Both the position numbers and the translations under genes were made by a program. From Aquicella lusitana (GTDB lineage Bacteria; Pseudomonadota; Gammaproteobacteria; DSM-16500), in contig NZ_LR699114.1 in NCBI RefSeq assembly GCF_902459475.1, positions 682,001 through 746,000 on the forward strand: a stretch of 64,000 bases of DNA, in the 5' to 3' direction. Below, piece by piece: positions 35,288 to 46,114 of this stretch (its first letter is position 1; every line of letters starts with the position of its first letter). The notes under the pieces were generated by a model. The model did no database searches, was not told the DNA's origin, and saw only the letters and a list, made by a program, of their open reading frames with translations.

Positions 35288-35728
35288 ATGAAAACGTATT
35301 TTGCTACCGATGAAACCAGTGAACACAAGTGGTATCTTGTTGATGCAAATAACAAAGTGCTCGGCAGATTAGCCACCCAGATCGCGAAATACCTGCGCGG
35401 CAAGCATAAGCCCGAATATACCCCACACGCAGATGCTGGCGACTATATTGTGGTCATCAATGCTGCTCAAGTGAAAGTAACAGGTAAAAAAGAGCAGGAA
35501 AAAGTGTATTATAGGCACTCAGGTTACCCAGGCGGATTAAAAGAGACCACCTTCGAGAAATTGCAGGATAAGGATCCGACCAAGATTATTGAAATTGCAG
35601 TAAAAGGCATGCTGCCAAAGACTCCTTTGGGTCGGGCGATGCTGCGCAAACTGAAAGTCTATGCCGGCGCTGAGCATCCGCATACAGCACAGCAGCCTGT
35701 TGAAATTAACCTTGAGAAAGCAGAATAG
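35288..35728 (+). CDS. rplM: 50S ribosomal protein L13
   Basis: A 146-residue ribosomal protein, one of the early assembly proteins binding 23S rRNA. Signature parts: [29 protein letters not shown] and [14 protein letters not shown], then the [13 protein letters not shown]-like [12 protein letters not shown]. Length equals the usual 142-147. It is followed by rpsI after 15 nt, the universal bacterial pair. Confidence 0.99.
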   Translation: MKTYFATDETSEHKWYLVDANNKVLGRLATQIAKYLRGKHKPEYTPHADAGDYIVVINAAQVKVTGKKEQEKVYYRHSGYPGGLKETTFEKLQDKDPTKIIEIAVKGMLPKTPLGRAMLRKLKVYAGAEHPHTAQQPVEINLEKAE

Positions 35729-35743
35729 AACTAGGATAAAGAT

Positions 35744-36181
35744 ATGGCAGAAAAGAATTTTTATGGTACTGGTCGTCGCAAAACATCGACAGCCCGTGTA
35801 TTCCTGAAACCAGGCAAGGGAAGCATTGTTATCAATGACCGTACGCTTGAAGAATATTTCGGCCGTGAAACTGCCCGTATGATCGTTCGCCAGCCGCTTG
35901 AAGCTACTGAGCTGCAAAGCAAATTTGATGTGCTGGTGACCGTTGATGGCGGCGGTATGAATGGCCAAGCCGGCGCTATTCGCCATGGTATTGCGCGCGC
36001 ATTGTTGCAATACGAAGAGGATAGCTCAGGTGGTGATGACACCAGTGGCGGCATGGCTGATGATTCCGTAAGAAGAGCATTGCGCAGAGCAGGCTATTTA
36101 ACTAGAGACGCGCGAGAAGTCGAACGTAAAAAAGTTGGCAAACACAAAGCTCGCAAGGGTACGCAATACTCCAAGCGATAA
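35744..36181 (+). CDS. rpsI: 30S ribosomal protein S9 with a 15-residue insertion
   Basis: A 145-residue S9 that binds 16S rRNA; its C-terminal Lys/Arg tail (ending YSKR) contacts the P-site tRNA. The core ([55 protein letters not shown]) is standard. Against the usual 130 residues it has an extra acidic, Gly/Ser-rich segment at residues about 93-107 ([15 protein letters not shown]), located just before the conserved [13 protein letters not shown] helix. This is a surface loop in known structures. The frame is clean and the rest is conserved, so it is a real insertion and not a sequencing error. Confidence 0.98.
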   Translation: MAEKNFYGTGRRKTSTARVFLKPGKGSIVINDRTLEEYFGRETARMIVRQPLEATELQSKFDVLVTVDGGGMNGQAGAIRHGIARALLQYEEDSSGGDDTSGGMADDSVRRALRRAGYLTRDAREVERKKVGKHKARKGTQYSKR

Positions 36182-36204
36182 TTCGAATAGTATTATCAAT
36201 CAGA

Positions 36205-36278
36205 TGGGGGATCGTCTAGCGGCAGGACAGCGGACTCTGACTCCGTTAACCTAGGTTCGAATCCTAGTCCCCCAGCCA
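36205..36278 (+). tRNA. tRNA-Gln (CTG anticodon)
   Basis: A 74-nt tRNA: acceptor arms TGGGGGA/TCCCCCA with G73 and encoded CCA, D-arm with AGCGGCAGG, anticodon loop CTCTGAC giving CTG (reads CAG), T-arm TAGGTTCGAATCCTA. The U1-A72 pair is typical of bacterial glutamine tRNAs. It lies 23 bp after rpsI. Confidence 0.95.
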
Positions 36279-36458
36279 CTTTTTCTTTTCGTGCGGCGAG
36301 AGCGTCATTTAAAAAGTTTCTTTGACCCGGGTTATAGAAGGCAAAGGACAGATCATATTGATTATTCGTCGGCCCCGTGCGAGTTGCTTATCACGTGTCG
36401 GCTGATTTATCTGTTCAGTTATCTGTCCTCTGTCTTCTGAATGTGAGGAAGGTTAGCA

Positions 36459-37109
36459 ATGGCAATTATTACAAATAAACGATCCGTCATGACGCTCTAT
36501 TCCGGAGCAGTGGATATTCTCAGTCATCGGGTGCGCATCGTACTTGCTGAAAAAGGCGTATCCTACGAAGTGATTAATATTGAATCACGCGGTAAGACTG
36601 AAGATTTGCTTGAGCTGAATCCCTACGGTAATGTGCCTACGCTCGTTGATCGAGAGCTTGCACTGTATGAACCCAACATTATTGCTGAATACCTTGATGA
36701 ACGGTTCCCGCATCCTCCTTTAATGCCTGTTTACCCTGTTGCCAGAGCGAAGGCCAGATTGATAATCTATCGTTTTGATCGCGAATGGGGACCGTTGATT
36801 CGCAAATTAGAGACAGGGAAAATAAATGATTCACGAGCCGCTGCAAAAGAGCTGACTAGCTATTTGTTGCAGCTTGTACCAGCATTTAATGCTTCTCCTT
36901 ATTTTCTAGGAGAGGAATTTACACTGGTTGACTGCTGTATCGCGCCTGTCTTGTGGCGCTTGCCGGCATGGGGCATTACCCTGCCGCCAGCTGAAACCAA
37001 AGTGGTTAACAAGTATGCGGATCGATTATTTCAGCGCGATTCATTTCAGGCCAGTCTCACTGAGGCCGAACAGGAGTTGAGGAAATCAGCTAAGGCAGAA
37101 ACAGCTTAA
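36459..37109 (+). CDS. sspA: Stringent starvation protein A (SspA)
   Basis: A 216-residue glutathione-transferase-fold protein that binds RNA polymerase and modulates transcription during starvation and virulence-related growth. The start SVMTLYSGAVDILSHRVRIVLAEKGVSYE and the PYGNVPTLVDRELALYE motif are family features; the GST catalytic residue is not conserved as usual for SspA. A preceding 180-bp gap contains an inverted repeat (AGGACAGAT near 36345 and ATCTGTCCT near 36420). It is followed directly by sspB. Confidence 0.96.
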   Translation: MAIITNKRSVMTLYSGAVDILSHRVRIVLAEKGVSYEVINIESRGKTEDLLELNPYGNVPTLVDRELALYEPNIIAEYLDERFPHPPLMPVYPVARAKARLIIYRFDREWGPLIRKLETGKINDSRAAAKELTSYLLQLVPAFNASPYFLGEEFTLVDCCIAPVLWRLPAWGITLPPAETKVVNKYADRLFQRDSFQASLTEAEQELRKSAKAETA

Positions 37110-37118
37110 GGGAGAAAC

Positions 37119-37571
37119 ATGATGTTATCAAACAGACCTTACTTGCTACGAGCATTTTATCAGTGGATTGTTGATAGTGCATGCACACCTATCCTTGTCA
37201 TTGATGCTAATCATCCCCGCTGCAGAATTCCCAAAGAATATGCTGAAGGCGGTGAGATAGTATTTAATATCTCTTCAGTCGCAGTGCGCGATCTGAAAAT
37301 TACCAATGAACTCGTTGAGTTCAAGGCTTCTTTCTCTGGCGTGATCCATTTCATCTCTGCCCCGATTAAAGCTATTTTAGCTATCTATGCTGAAGAAAAT
37401 GGCGAAGGTATATTTTTTGATGCAGATGAAGACGACAGTGAAGGTGAAGAACGCAATGGCATCGTTGAGCTGAAGGCATTGGAAGGCTTTTCCAATGCGG
37501 ATGCGTCTGATGCAGATATCATTGCCAGCGAACAAACCAGAGAGAAGCCCGTTTTAAGGCTTGTTGAGTAA
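37119..37571 (+). CDS. sspB: ClpXP protease adaptor SspB
   Basis: A 150-residue adaptor that delivers ssrA-tagged proteins to ClpXP. The N-terminal domain (MLSNRPYLLRAFYQWIVDSACTPILVIDA, then ISSVAVRDLKITNELVEFKASFSG) is canonical. A flexible acidic linker (DADEDDSEGEERNG) leads to the ClpX-binding tail EKPVLRLVE. A starting AGGGAGAAAC ribosome site is present. Its substrate tag is set by the unusual ssrA gene in this window. Confidence 0.97.
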   Translation: MMLSNRPYLLRAFYQWIVDSACTPILVIDANHPRCRIPKEYAEGGEIVFNISSVAVRDLKITNELVEFKASFSGVIHFISAPIKAILAIYAEENGEGIFFDADEDDSEGEERNGIVELKALEGFSNADASDADIIASEQTREKPVLRLVE

Positions 37572-37607
37572 GCTAAATATTCTTGCACGGAGCGCCTCTG
37601 AGGGGTT

Positions 37608-39314
37608 CTACCAGGTAGGTTTCGTATACCGATGCAGAATTTCTTTCAGGCTTCCGTGTGAGATGGGTTTGTTTGCAATTTCGTTCGCGCCAGCAGTCAG
37701 GCAGGCAGATTTTTCTTCTTCGCCGGTATAGCCTGTGAGCGCAACAATAGGAAGGGTTCGTTTCTCTTTATCCTGATGTTGGCGTATTGTTCTGATGACT
37801 TCAAAGCCAGTGATATCAGGCAAGCCGATGTCCACAAAGATAATGTCATGATTATTTAGCGCCTGCAGTCCGTCATGGCCATGTGCGGAAATTTCAACTT
37901 CACACCCTAAATCGACCAACATTTTTTCATGAATACGCTGAACAATTTTGTCATCTTCAATAAGGAGAACTTTCAGTTTTTGCTTGGGGAGTGAGGAGAG
38001 AGCAGTGGAAGGAAGATCTGGGTGTTTCGCACGATATGCCATAGATTTTTTATGCAGGGCAGTAATGAGAGAATCGCCTCGAGGAACTTCGAATTCCCCA
38101 ATCAGCGTAAACGTGGATCCTTTCCCGGGCTCACTGATAACGTTGATGGTCATGTTCAATAAGCCCGCCAGCCGTTTGACAATCGCAAGGCCAAGGCCGG
38201 TGCCGCTGCGGCTAGATTGCCGAGTATACGCATCTTCAAGCTGCCTGAAAGGTTCAAAAATCAGTTCCAATTTGTCGGCTGGGATACCAGGCCCTGTATC
38301 ATGGACCGCAATAGCAAGTTTTGCTTTGCGGGCTGTGCGCTTTAATATACGCACCTCTATGGCAATCTGACCCTTTTCAGTGAATTTGATGGCGTTATTA
38401 ATGATGTTAATAAGTATCTGCCGCAGCACATGGGGATCTGTCTGGATTTGCAGAGACGGTTGTTGATCCAGCCGGGCGGTCAATTCCAAGCCTTTATTTT
38501 TTGCAAGCGCAGCAGTAATACTTAAAGCTTCGTTGATAAGGGTATTAAGATTAATTGATGTGTGCGTATTTAAAACGTATTTTCCGGCTTCCAGACGGCT
38601 GAAATCCAGGACATCGTTTACCAGACTAAGCAGATTTTGCGCGCAATGCTCCAGGTCTTCCAGCGAGGTCAGTTGATCCGCCTTTGATAAATTTCCCTGC
38701 TTTAAAAAATTGACTAGTCCTAAGATGCCCGTGAGCGGCGTGCGAAGCTCATGGTTTACGACAGCGAGAAATTGAGATTTTGCCCGGTTGGATGCCTCTG
38801 CTTTTTCTTTGGCTATTTTAAGCTCCTGCTCCATTCTTTTATGTTCTGTGATATCAAGAGAAGTTCCGAGAAGCCCGATTACCTCGCCATTGCGATCGCG
38901 CAACGGTATTTTGTAAGAGAGATAAGTAGCAGGTTCGTGTTTTTCATTAAAACCCACTTCTTCAATACTGGTTGCCTCCATTGAAGCCATGATTTCTTTG
39001 TCAATCTTATCTATCTGCTCGGCTAATTCTGCGCCAACGAGATCAATGGTATGTTTGCCTATAATTTCATCCGGAGACGTGAGGCTTAGAATCTTTGCAA
39101 GATGGTTGTTACAACCTAAAAGTTTGCCTTCCTTGTCTTTCCAGAATATATTGCCTGGCATAAGCGCAATCAGATCACGCAAAGCGAAAAATTCTTTGTC
39201 ATTGTTGGCCGATAGGATTGCCTTTTTTTTGAGCATGTCATTTTCTGCTCTCAGGGTGGCAATTTGTCGTTTTTGCCGGGCGATGATTTGTTCTAGGTTG
39301 TCTTTATCGGTCAT
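37608..39314 (-). CDS. Hybrid sensor histidine kinase (PAS-HisKA-HATPase-receiver)
   Basis: A 568-residue, apparently cytoplasmic kinase (no membrane spans). An N-terminal coiled coil (residues 1-35) leads to a PAS domain with NIFWKDKEGKLLGCN and a PAC motif ending GTSLDITEHKRMEQEL. The H box VVNHELRTPLTGILG puts the phosphorylated His near residue 188. The N, G1 and G2 boxes follow (NAIKFTEKG, DTGPGIP, GTGLGLAIVK). A C-terminal receiver has the phosphoacceptor Asp near 494 (FVDIGLPD). There is no HPt domain, so a separate phosphotransfer protein or regulator must exist elsewhere. The architecture resembles ArcB-like kinases without the membrane part; the input signal is unknown. Confidence 0.92.
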   Translation of the reverse strand: MTDKDNLEQIIARQKRQIATLRAENDMLKKKAILSANNDKEFFALRDLIALMPGNIFWKDKEGKLLGCNNHLAKILSLTSPDEIIGKHTIDLVGAELAEQIDKIDKEIMASMEATSIEEVGFNEKHEPATYLSYKIPLRDRNGEVIGLLGTSLDITEHKRMEQELKIAKEKAEASNRAKSQFLAVVNHELRTPLTGILGLVNFLKQGNLSKADQLTSLEDLEHCAQNLLSLVNDVLDFSRLEAGKYVLNTHTSINLNTLINEALSITAALAKNKGLELTARLDQQPSLQIQTDPHVLRQILINIINNAIKFTEKGQIAIEVRILKRTARKAKLAIAVHDTGPGIPADKLELIFEPFRQLEDAYTRQSSRSGTGLGLAIVKRLAGLLNMTINVISEPGKGSTFTLIGEFEVPRGDSLITALHKKSMAYRAKHPDLPSTALSSLPKQKLKVLLIEDDKIVQRIHEKMLVDLGCEVEISAHGHDGLQALNNHDIIFVDIGLPDITGFEVIRTIRQHQDKEKRTLPIVALTGYTGEEEKSACLTAGANEIANKPISHGSLKEILHRYTKPTW

Positions 39315-39519
39315 AGAGTTAGCCTCGTCTGTTCCTTATTATACAGCGACTCGAGAGGGGCTTGAAGAAGTACTTGATAAGCAAAATGAGACTTATTTAT
39401 AATCCTAGGGGCTTGAAAACTAACCATATTTCTTGCGTCAAGGATATAGTATAAATCCTACAATCTATGTAGTATATTGCTAAACATAGTAAAAAAATTT
39501 AACGCGGTGGAGTGAGAAA

Positions 39520-40719
39520 ATGGATACAAGAACTAATCTGACAGTACCTGACCAACCAGAATATACATTGCAGCTTTCCCAAGACTTGATTGACCTGGCT
39601 ACTAAAGCGAAGACTCAGGGCACCTCGAAAAGATATCATATACGTGTGCCGCTTTGCATTGATCCCCCAACTCGAAACAAAAGCGCAGGTCTGTCGCGAG
39701 CGCAATTTGCCAAATTAGTAAGTGATCTTAATTCACTGGAAATGCCCTACACCATTTACCTTGTTCCCAATGATGAGAAAGCCTATGCTGACTTCCTTTT
39801 ATTGCATCGTGAAACCATTGCGCTAATTAAACAAAATGATGAAGATCTTGATCTTGAAGCTTATAAAGCTTCAGGAGAAGAAAATAAGAAAGTGGTATCA
39901 GAAGAAGAAATGGAAGGAAAAAAAATTGTCTTGGTCCAAAAGTGGCGGCAGACGCCAAATTGGAAGGATGCTGAAGCACAGTATTTTAATCTTCGTAATG
40001 GCAAAAGACGTGAAGCAGTTGAAACGCTTTTAGAACAAGATACCAATAAGCGTTTGAAGCTGCATCCAAATGAAGATCCTGAAGATATTAAAAGTCACTA
40101 TATTGCGGAAACAACGGACTATGTTTCATGGTTGAAGCGCAACGGCAATAATACGGATCCGCATAATATTCTTTTATACCCGAATGGAAAGCCGCAAGTT
40201 CTCGTAAATGCTGATTTAAATGCGGGAGAAATGAATAGGGTATCGGGTTCGCTTGCCAGCTATAAATATTCTATTATTACAAATAAAAAGAATGGTAAAT
40301 CACCTACCAGTAATAAAAAAGCAAACAATACAACCAGCATGTTGAATGCGCTTATGACGGAACAGCAGATTGAATGGGCGACAGAATCGGCAGCGAGGCT
40401 AATGGAAAAAGGTCTGCTAGATAAAAAAGATCTGGTGGGTTTTGTGGCGGGTTTCTATAAAGAAGTAAACAGCTATGGACAGCATGTTGTTCCGGTAGTG
40501 AGTCAAACAAAGCCGGTTAGTAATGACACTGAGTTGGTAGGAACAGTACCTGCATTAGTGATTGATAATACGAAAGTAGAAAAGGGAACGGCCAAACTGA
40601 TGACTGCACAAAGGGAGCAAGAAGGTCTATGGTCACCATCTACTAAGAAAAAAAAACAGTCCTCTACCACGACGCCATCTCTCACAAACTCGGGTAATCT
40701 TGTAAAGGTGAATTGCTAA
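39520..40719 (+). CDS. Unknown 399-residue protein, candidate effector
   Basis: I do not recognise this protein. It has a good ribosome site (GGTGGAG). There is no signal peptide or membrane span. It is polar, with a Lys/Ser/Thr-rich C-terminal quarter (STKKKKQSSTTTPSLTNSG), a composition that fits a translocation signal of type IV effectors. The upstream 115 bp are AT-rich with a CTATGT/ACATAG inverted repeat at about 39465-39490 that may be a regulatory site. A terminator-like hairpin follows. Confidence 0.6.
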   Translation: MDTRTNLTVPDQPEYTLQLSQDLIDLATKAKTQGTSKRYHIRVPLCIDPPTRNKSAGLSRAQFAKLVSDLNSLEMPYTIYLVPNDEKAYADFLLLHRETIALIKQNDEDLDLEAYKASGEENKKVVSEEEMEGKKIVLVQKWRQTPNWKDAEAQYFNLRNGKRREAVETLLEQDTNKRLKLHPNEDPEDIKSHYIAETTDYVSWLKRNGNNTDPHNILLYPNGKPQVLVNADLNAGEMNRVSGSLASYKYSIITNKKNGKSPTSNKKANNTTSMLNALMTEQQIEWATESAARLMEKGLLDKKDLVGFVAGFYKEVNSYGQHVVPVVSQTKPVSNDTELVGTVPALVIDNTKVEKGTAKLMTAQREQEGLWSPSTKKKKQSSTTTPSLTNSGNLVKVNC

Positions 40720-40741
40720 ACAAGATCCATCTCTTTTTGAT

Positions 40742-40780
40742 ACCGTCCGCTTTTACGGATAGCGGACGGTTCTATATTTC
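40742..40780 (+). terminator. Terminator-like hairpin after the 399-residue gene
   Basis: ACCGTCCGC (40742-40750) and GCGGACGGT (40762-40770) form a perfect 9-bp stem with an 11-nt loop, followed by TCTATATTTC. The tail is only moderately T-rich. Confidence 0.55.
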
Positions 40781-40903
40781 TATCAATGTTCCTTCACCTT
40801 CCAGTTGGTAATTTCTTGTTCATAACTCAAGGGCTTACGTTCGCTACAAAAGCGTTTTAAGCAAAAGTGCTATAATAATAAGAAATAAAAAATGAGGTGG
40901 ATG

Positions 40904-42022
40904 ATGGAATCCCATAATAGTGGAAATTCCAAACAGGTTTTGGAAGACATTAGCCAAATTCTGAATGCAATTATCGAAACCATTAACGTATACATTCAAA
41001 ATCAAAAAAATGATCTCATAAAAAATGAGCATAAACGCAATCGTATTAAATCAATTGTCGATGCTGTTTTGCAGTTTTCTGACCAAAAAATAATGAGCTC
41101 AGCCATTCTGGGAAGAGAGAACCTCAAATTAAAAAAACCTGTTTTGTTTCCCGCTATCTCTGCGGAAGATTTAAAAACAGATGCTTCTCGGGTTCAAACA
41201 AAAATATATGGGCTACCTGATAAATTTCAGCAAATGCTAACAATCATTAAAAGTGAGCTTAGCAATATTAAAATAGGCGTATTTGGGAAAGATAAAGGCT
41301 TGCAAGCAATCAAAGACCAAATCCAAGGAAGACAGGTGGAGGATCTTTTAGCAGAGTTAAAAAAAATCGTCAATTCCAAGCGTACTGCTGACCAGTTAAT
41401 TAAAAAGGAAGCCCAGCAGAAAAATATACAAACCCCATTTTATTCACTGCCTCAAGATTTAAGATTATTCATTCTTTCTTTTATTGATGATCCAAGGAAG
41501 CTTGCAAGCGTATCGTCAATGTTTGCAGAGGATGTTAAACACGCAGGCCTGTGGAAGAAAAAATTACAAGATACTTTTCATTTATCTCCTAAGGCAATTG
41601 ATGCATTAAAAAGTGGAGATGAATCCTATATGGCCATGTACGACCGCTTGAAAGACTTTAAATCCTGCATGATTGTATCCATGGCATCGCATAGCTATCA
41701 ACCAGTTGAGGCATTAAATTTTGCTAAAAAGCAAAATTTTGGATTCCAGATATTCTCGTCCCAGTCTGATTTAAATTCTGCTTTAATGAGAATGGGAGTG
41801 AAAGGTGCTATTTACATTGTAGGATTTGATCTTTCCAAGGAAGAGATTGGAGAGTTGTTGGCAAAAAAAGATTATAAAGAAGTTGCCGCGCATATAAAAA
41901 TTATCTTTCCGGAAGAGCGTACCCAACTAAGCTTTCCTGAAGCAAGAATGATGTTGGTTACATTTGAAAATGATGCATTCATGGAAGCAGGCGAGCTTCT
42001 ACGCAAAAGCGCCAAGCACTAG
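40904..42022 (+). CDS. F-box-containing protein, candidate secreted effector
   Basis: A 372-residue protein. The ATG at 40904 has GAGG 6 nt upstream; earlier ATGs at 40892 and 40901 sit on or against that site. The N-terminal half is helical and coiled-coil-like. Residues about 181-220 fit an F-box: FYSLPQDLRLFILSFIDDPR, then KLASVSSMFAEDV and LWKKKL. This is the clearest F-box in the window. In Legionella and Coxiella such proteins are injected to redirect host ubiquitination. The C-terminal part is unknown and could hold the substrate-recognition module. Confidence 0.72.
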   Translation: MESHNSGNSKQVLEDISQILNAIIETINVYIQNQKNDLIKNEHKRNRIKSIVDAVLQFSDQKIMSSAILGRENLKLKKPVLFPAISAEDLKTDASRVQTKIYGLPDKFQQMLTIIKSELSNIKIGVFGKDKGLQAIKDQIQGRQVEDLLAELKKIVNSKRTADQLIKKEAQQKNIQTPFYSLPQDLRLFILSFIDDPRKLASVSSMFAEDVKHAGLWKKKLQDTFHLSPKAIDALKSGDESYMAMYDRLKDFKSCMIVSMASHSYQPVEALNFAKKQNFGFQIFSSQSDLNSALMRMGVKGAIYIVGFDLSKEEIGELLAKKDYKEVAAHIKIIFPEERTQLSFPEARMMLVTFENDAFMEAGELLRKSAKH

Positions 42023-42072
42023 CTATTAAAGTGGAGAGTGTTCGTTTAACTGCGTTATTCCCACATTTTCTT

Positions 42073-42167
42073 GTCACCTCGCACTTGTTGCGGGGCCTGG
42101 TGTATAAAAAATAATGTATTCCTTTATTTTTTTGATACCGGATCCCGCAACAAGTGCGGGATGACAG
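42073..42167. repeat. Palindromic intergenic repeat (about 95 bp)
   Basis: Arms CGCACTTGTTGCGGG (42080-42094) and CCCGCAACAAGTGCG (42144-42158) are a perfect 15-bp inverted repeat. Flanks TGTCA/TGACA extend it imperfectly. The inside is AT-rich (TATAAAAAATAA/TTATTTTTTTGATA) and also partly self-complementary. It resembles dispersed palindromes such as the one near 31219-32598 and may be a MITE or REP-type unit. It fills most of the gap between the F-box gene and dolP. Confidence 0.7.
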
Positions 42168-42276
42168 AGCAGGCAGTGCGGGGTGGGCAAAGAGTAAGGT
42201 ACCAGGCAGCAAGCAGGCAACAAGTGCCAGCTGCGGTATCTATTGTATTCCTAGCCCAGTTATTATTCGCGAGAAA

Positions 42277-43814
<1,538 letters not shown>

Positions 43815-43828
<14 letters not shown>

Positions 43829-45227
43829 TGCGAATGACGGTGCAGGGCAGGCGGCGGTGAATTTGATGTGTAGATGACAGGGTTAATGCACCCGTTCTTC
43901 CGTAAATAGGAAAATTGGGCAAATAGGTAAGCCGCTGCAAGGTTTGACTTAAAAGATAAGCATCCTGTCCCACTGCGTAGAGCCGGTCTGAAGAGACTTC
44001 ATCATCCGATCGCATGCGGGCCAGTTGTTTTGTCCAGGGGATGTCGCAAATAATGACACCATTTAAATCCGCGTCCTTGGCGGGATTCAGCTTGCCCGAA
44101 TAAATGGATGAAGTTGCATACACGGGGACATCGCCAGCGTAATAATAACGTAAGAGTGGCAAAATAGCGCGCGCAGGTTGCGGCTGGGCAAAGAGGAAAA
44201 TTACGTCAAAATCCTGCCGCCGCTGGTTTTGCAGCGATTCCTTATTGCCGCCTTCCTTCATTAATTGCTTGTCCTGAGACAGATTGACTTTAAGCAGCCG
44301 GGCTATTTCCTGATTGAAATCCGTGTTTGCCGAGTAATACCATGTTTCCTGAATGCTGCCGCCGATAGATTGCCATCGCGTTGAAAAGGCAGATACCAGC
44401 CGCTTTCCCCACACGTTTTGCGGCGCAATGATGATGGCACGCGAGCGGCCTGTTTCATGCGCACGATCAGCGATCTGGGCCACCTCGTCTTCTGGTAAGA
44501 GGCCAAATTCATAGAAATTCGTCGGCAGTGAACCCCAGTAGAGTGTAGTGTAATTCAGCGCGAGTGTAGGCGAGGTAAAAGAACCCGATTTGCTCAGCTG
44601 CTGCACCTGGTCTTTGATCAGGGGGCCGATAACAAAATCAGCGCCTTCTGCAACCGCTTGCTGATGCAGCGCAGCCATGCTTGGCGTGGATGCTGTATCA
44701 TAAAACTTGACGCGCTGCTGGCCTGCTTTGGATAAATTCGCATAATAAGCGTTTAAAAAGCCTTCGCGCACGGCCCGGCCAGAGGTGCCAAAAGGTCCGC
44801 TCTGTGGCAGCAGAAGCGCAATTTGTTGCGGCGCCGCGGCATTTTGCAGCTGATTTAAAATTTCGTCATTCGGAAGCAGCTGGTTGGCGGGGTGAGAGGG
44901 ATTGCTGTTGCGCCAGATGATTAATTGATGGGCAAGTTGCTGGGTGTTGACGCTGTTGCGTTTGCTGATGAGGGCAAGCTGAAGCCATGCGTTTTGCGTC
45001 GGATCACTGGTTTCTCGCTGTAAAGCGGCAAGCCTGGATGGAGGGGTGGCCTGCAATTTATTCCAGATCGTGTCTGCATTCCCTTCCCATAAAGTGGTAT
45101 GGTAGCTTTCTGGGGAAAGCGCAGAGGATGAAGTGGAAGCGGGCGAAAAAGTAGTCGTTGAACAGCTCGCCAAACCGACTGCGATGATTAGCCCAAGGAT
45201 AATTTTGATAAAAATAGATCTTTGCAT
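43815..45227 (-). CDS. lpoA: Penicillin-binding protein activator LpoA
   Basis: A 470-residue outer membrane lipoprotein. The ATG at 45227 is chosen, giving a signal peptide that ends in GLASC; the longer upstream frame is unsupported. The C-terminal domain is a periplasmic-binding-protein fold (IALLLPQSGPFGTSGRAVREGFLNAYY and ADFVIGPLIKDQV). In E. coli LpoA activates the synthase PBP1A from outside. It is shorter than the E. coli protein (678) because most of the N-terminal tetratricopeptide domain is missing. The gene starts 16 bp from the divergent rsmI. Confidence 0.9.
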
Positions 45228-45243
45228 GTAAACGGCTCTCACT

Positions 45244-46101
45244 ATGCATAGTAACAAAATAGGCACATTATACGTTGTAGCAACACCCATTGGTAATCTG
45301 CAGGATATCTCCCTGCGGGCAATCGAGGTATTAAAGAAGGTTGACAGAGTCGCAGCAGAAGATACCAGGCATGCTATGCAGCTATTAAACCATTTTTCAA
45401 TTAATAAGCCCACTCTTTCCCTGCATGAATTTAACGAGCGTGAACGGGTAGGTGTTTTACTCGCCTATCTGCAGCAACAAGGCGAATCTGTTGCGCTTGT
45501 TAGTGACGCAGGTACACCGCTTATCAGTGATCCCGGTTTTCTTGTTGTGAGGGAAGCGAAAGCCGTTGGCATACCCGTTGTCCCCGTTCCGGGCCCCTGT
45601 GCGGCTATTACGGCCTTGAGCGTTTCGGGGCTTGCCACGGACAGATTCATTTTTGAAGGTTTTTTGCCTGCCAAAGAAGAAGCAAGGCGGCAACGGCTTA
45701 CCCTGCTCCGTCATGAAAAGCGTACGCTGATTTTTTATGAAGCCCCTCATCGTCTACTCGACACTTTGCAATCGATGTCGACTGTTTTTGGCAGCCAGCG
45801 GAAAGCCGTGGTAGCCAGGGAGTTAACCAAAGTCCATGAATCAGTGCTTGCAATGGATCTGGCCGCACTCATTGCGTGGTTTACATCGCATCCCGATCAG
45901 CAGCGTGGTGAGATTGTCATTCTGGTCACAGGCGCTGAAGAGGAAAAACAGCATGCAAAGGAAGTCATACCCAAGGAGGCTTTGGCTATCCTGCTGGAAG
46001 AGCTTCCACTCAAGCAGGCTGTGGCGCTTGCAAGTAAAATTACAGGCGAGCGCAAAAATGTCCTGTATGAGTTAGCGCTGTCGATGAAAGGAAATGCTTA
46101 A
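45244..46101 (+). CDS. rsmI: 16S rRNA 2'-O-ribose methyltransferase RsmI
   Basis: A 285-residue SAM enzyme of the tetrapyrrole methylase family that methylates C1402 of 16S rRNA. Motifs: GTLYVVATPIGNLQDISLRAIEVL at the start, AEDTRH, and SDAGTPLISDPG. Length is normal. Its start is only 16 bp from the divergent lpoA start, so promoters must lie inside the genes. Confidence 0.97.
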   Translation: MHSNKIGTLYVVATPIGNLQDISLRAIEVLKKVDRVAAEDTRHAMQLLNHFSINKPTLSLHEFNERERVGVLLAYLQQQGESVALVSDAGTPLISDPGFLVVREAKAVGIPVVPVPGPCAAITALSVSGLATDRFIFEGFLPAKEEARRQRLTLLRHEKRTLIFYEAPHRLLDTLQSMSTVFGSQRKAVVARELTKVHESVLAMDLAALIAWFTSHPDQQRGEIVILVTGAEEEKQHAKEVIPKEALAILLEELPLKQAVALASKITGERKNVLYELALSMKGNA

Positions 46102-46114
46102 AGAGCCATGCGCA

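Noticed and set aside
42060-42170. Palindromic repeats considered as a CRISPR array
   Set aside because: Only one inverted pair, no regular spacers and no cas genes in the window.
45229-45413. Long N-terminal extension of lpoA
   Set aside because: It runs over the divergent rsmI start, and the internal ATG gives a proper lipoprotein signal peptide.
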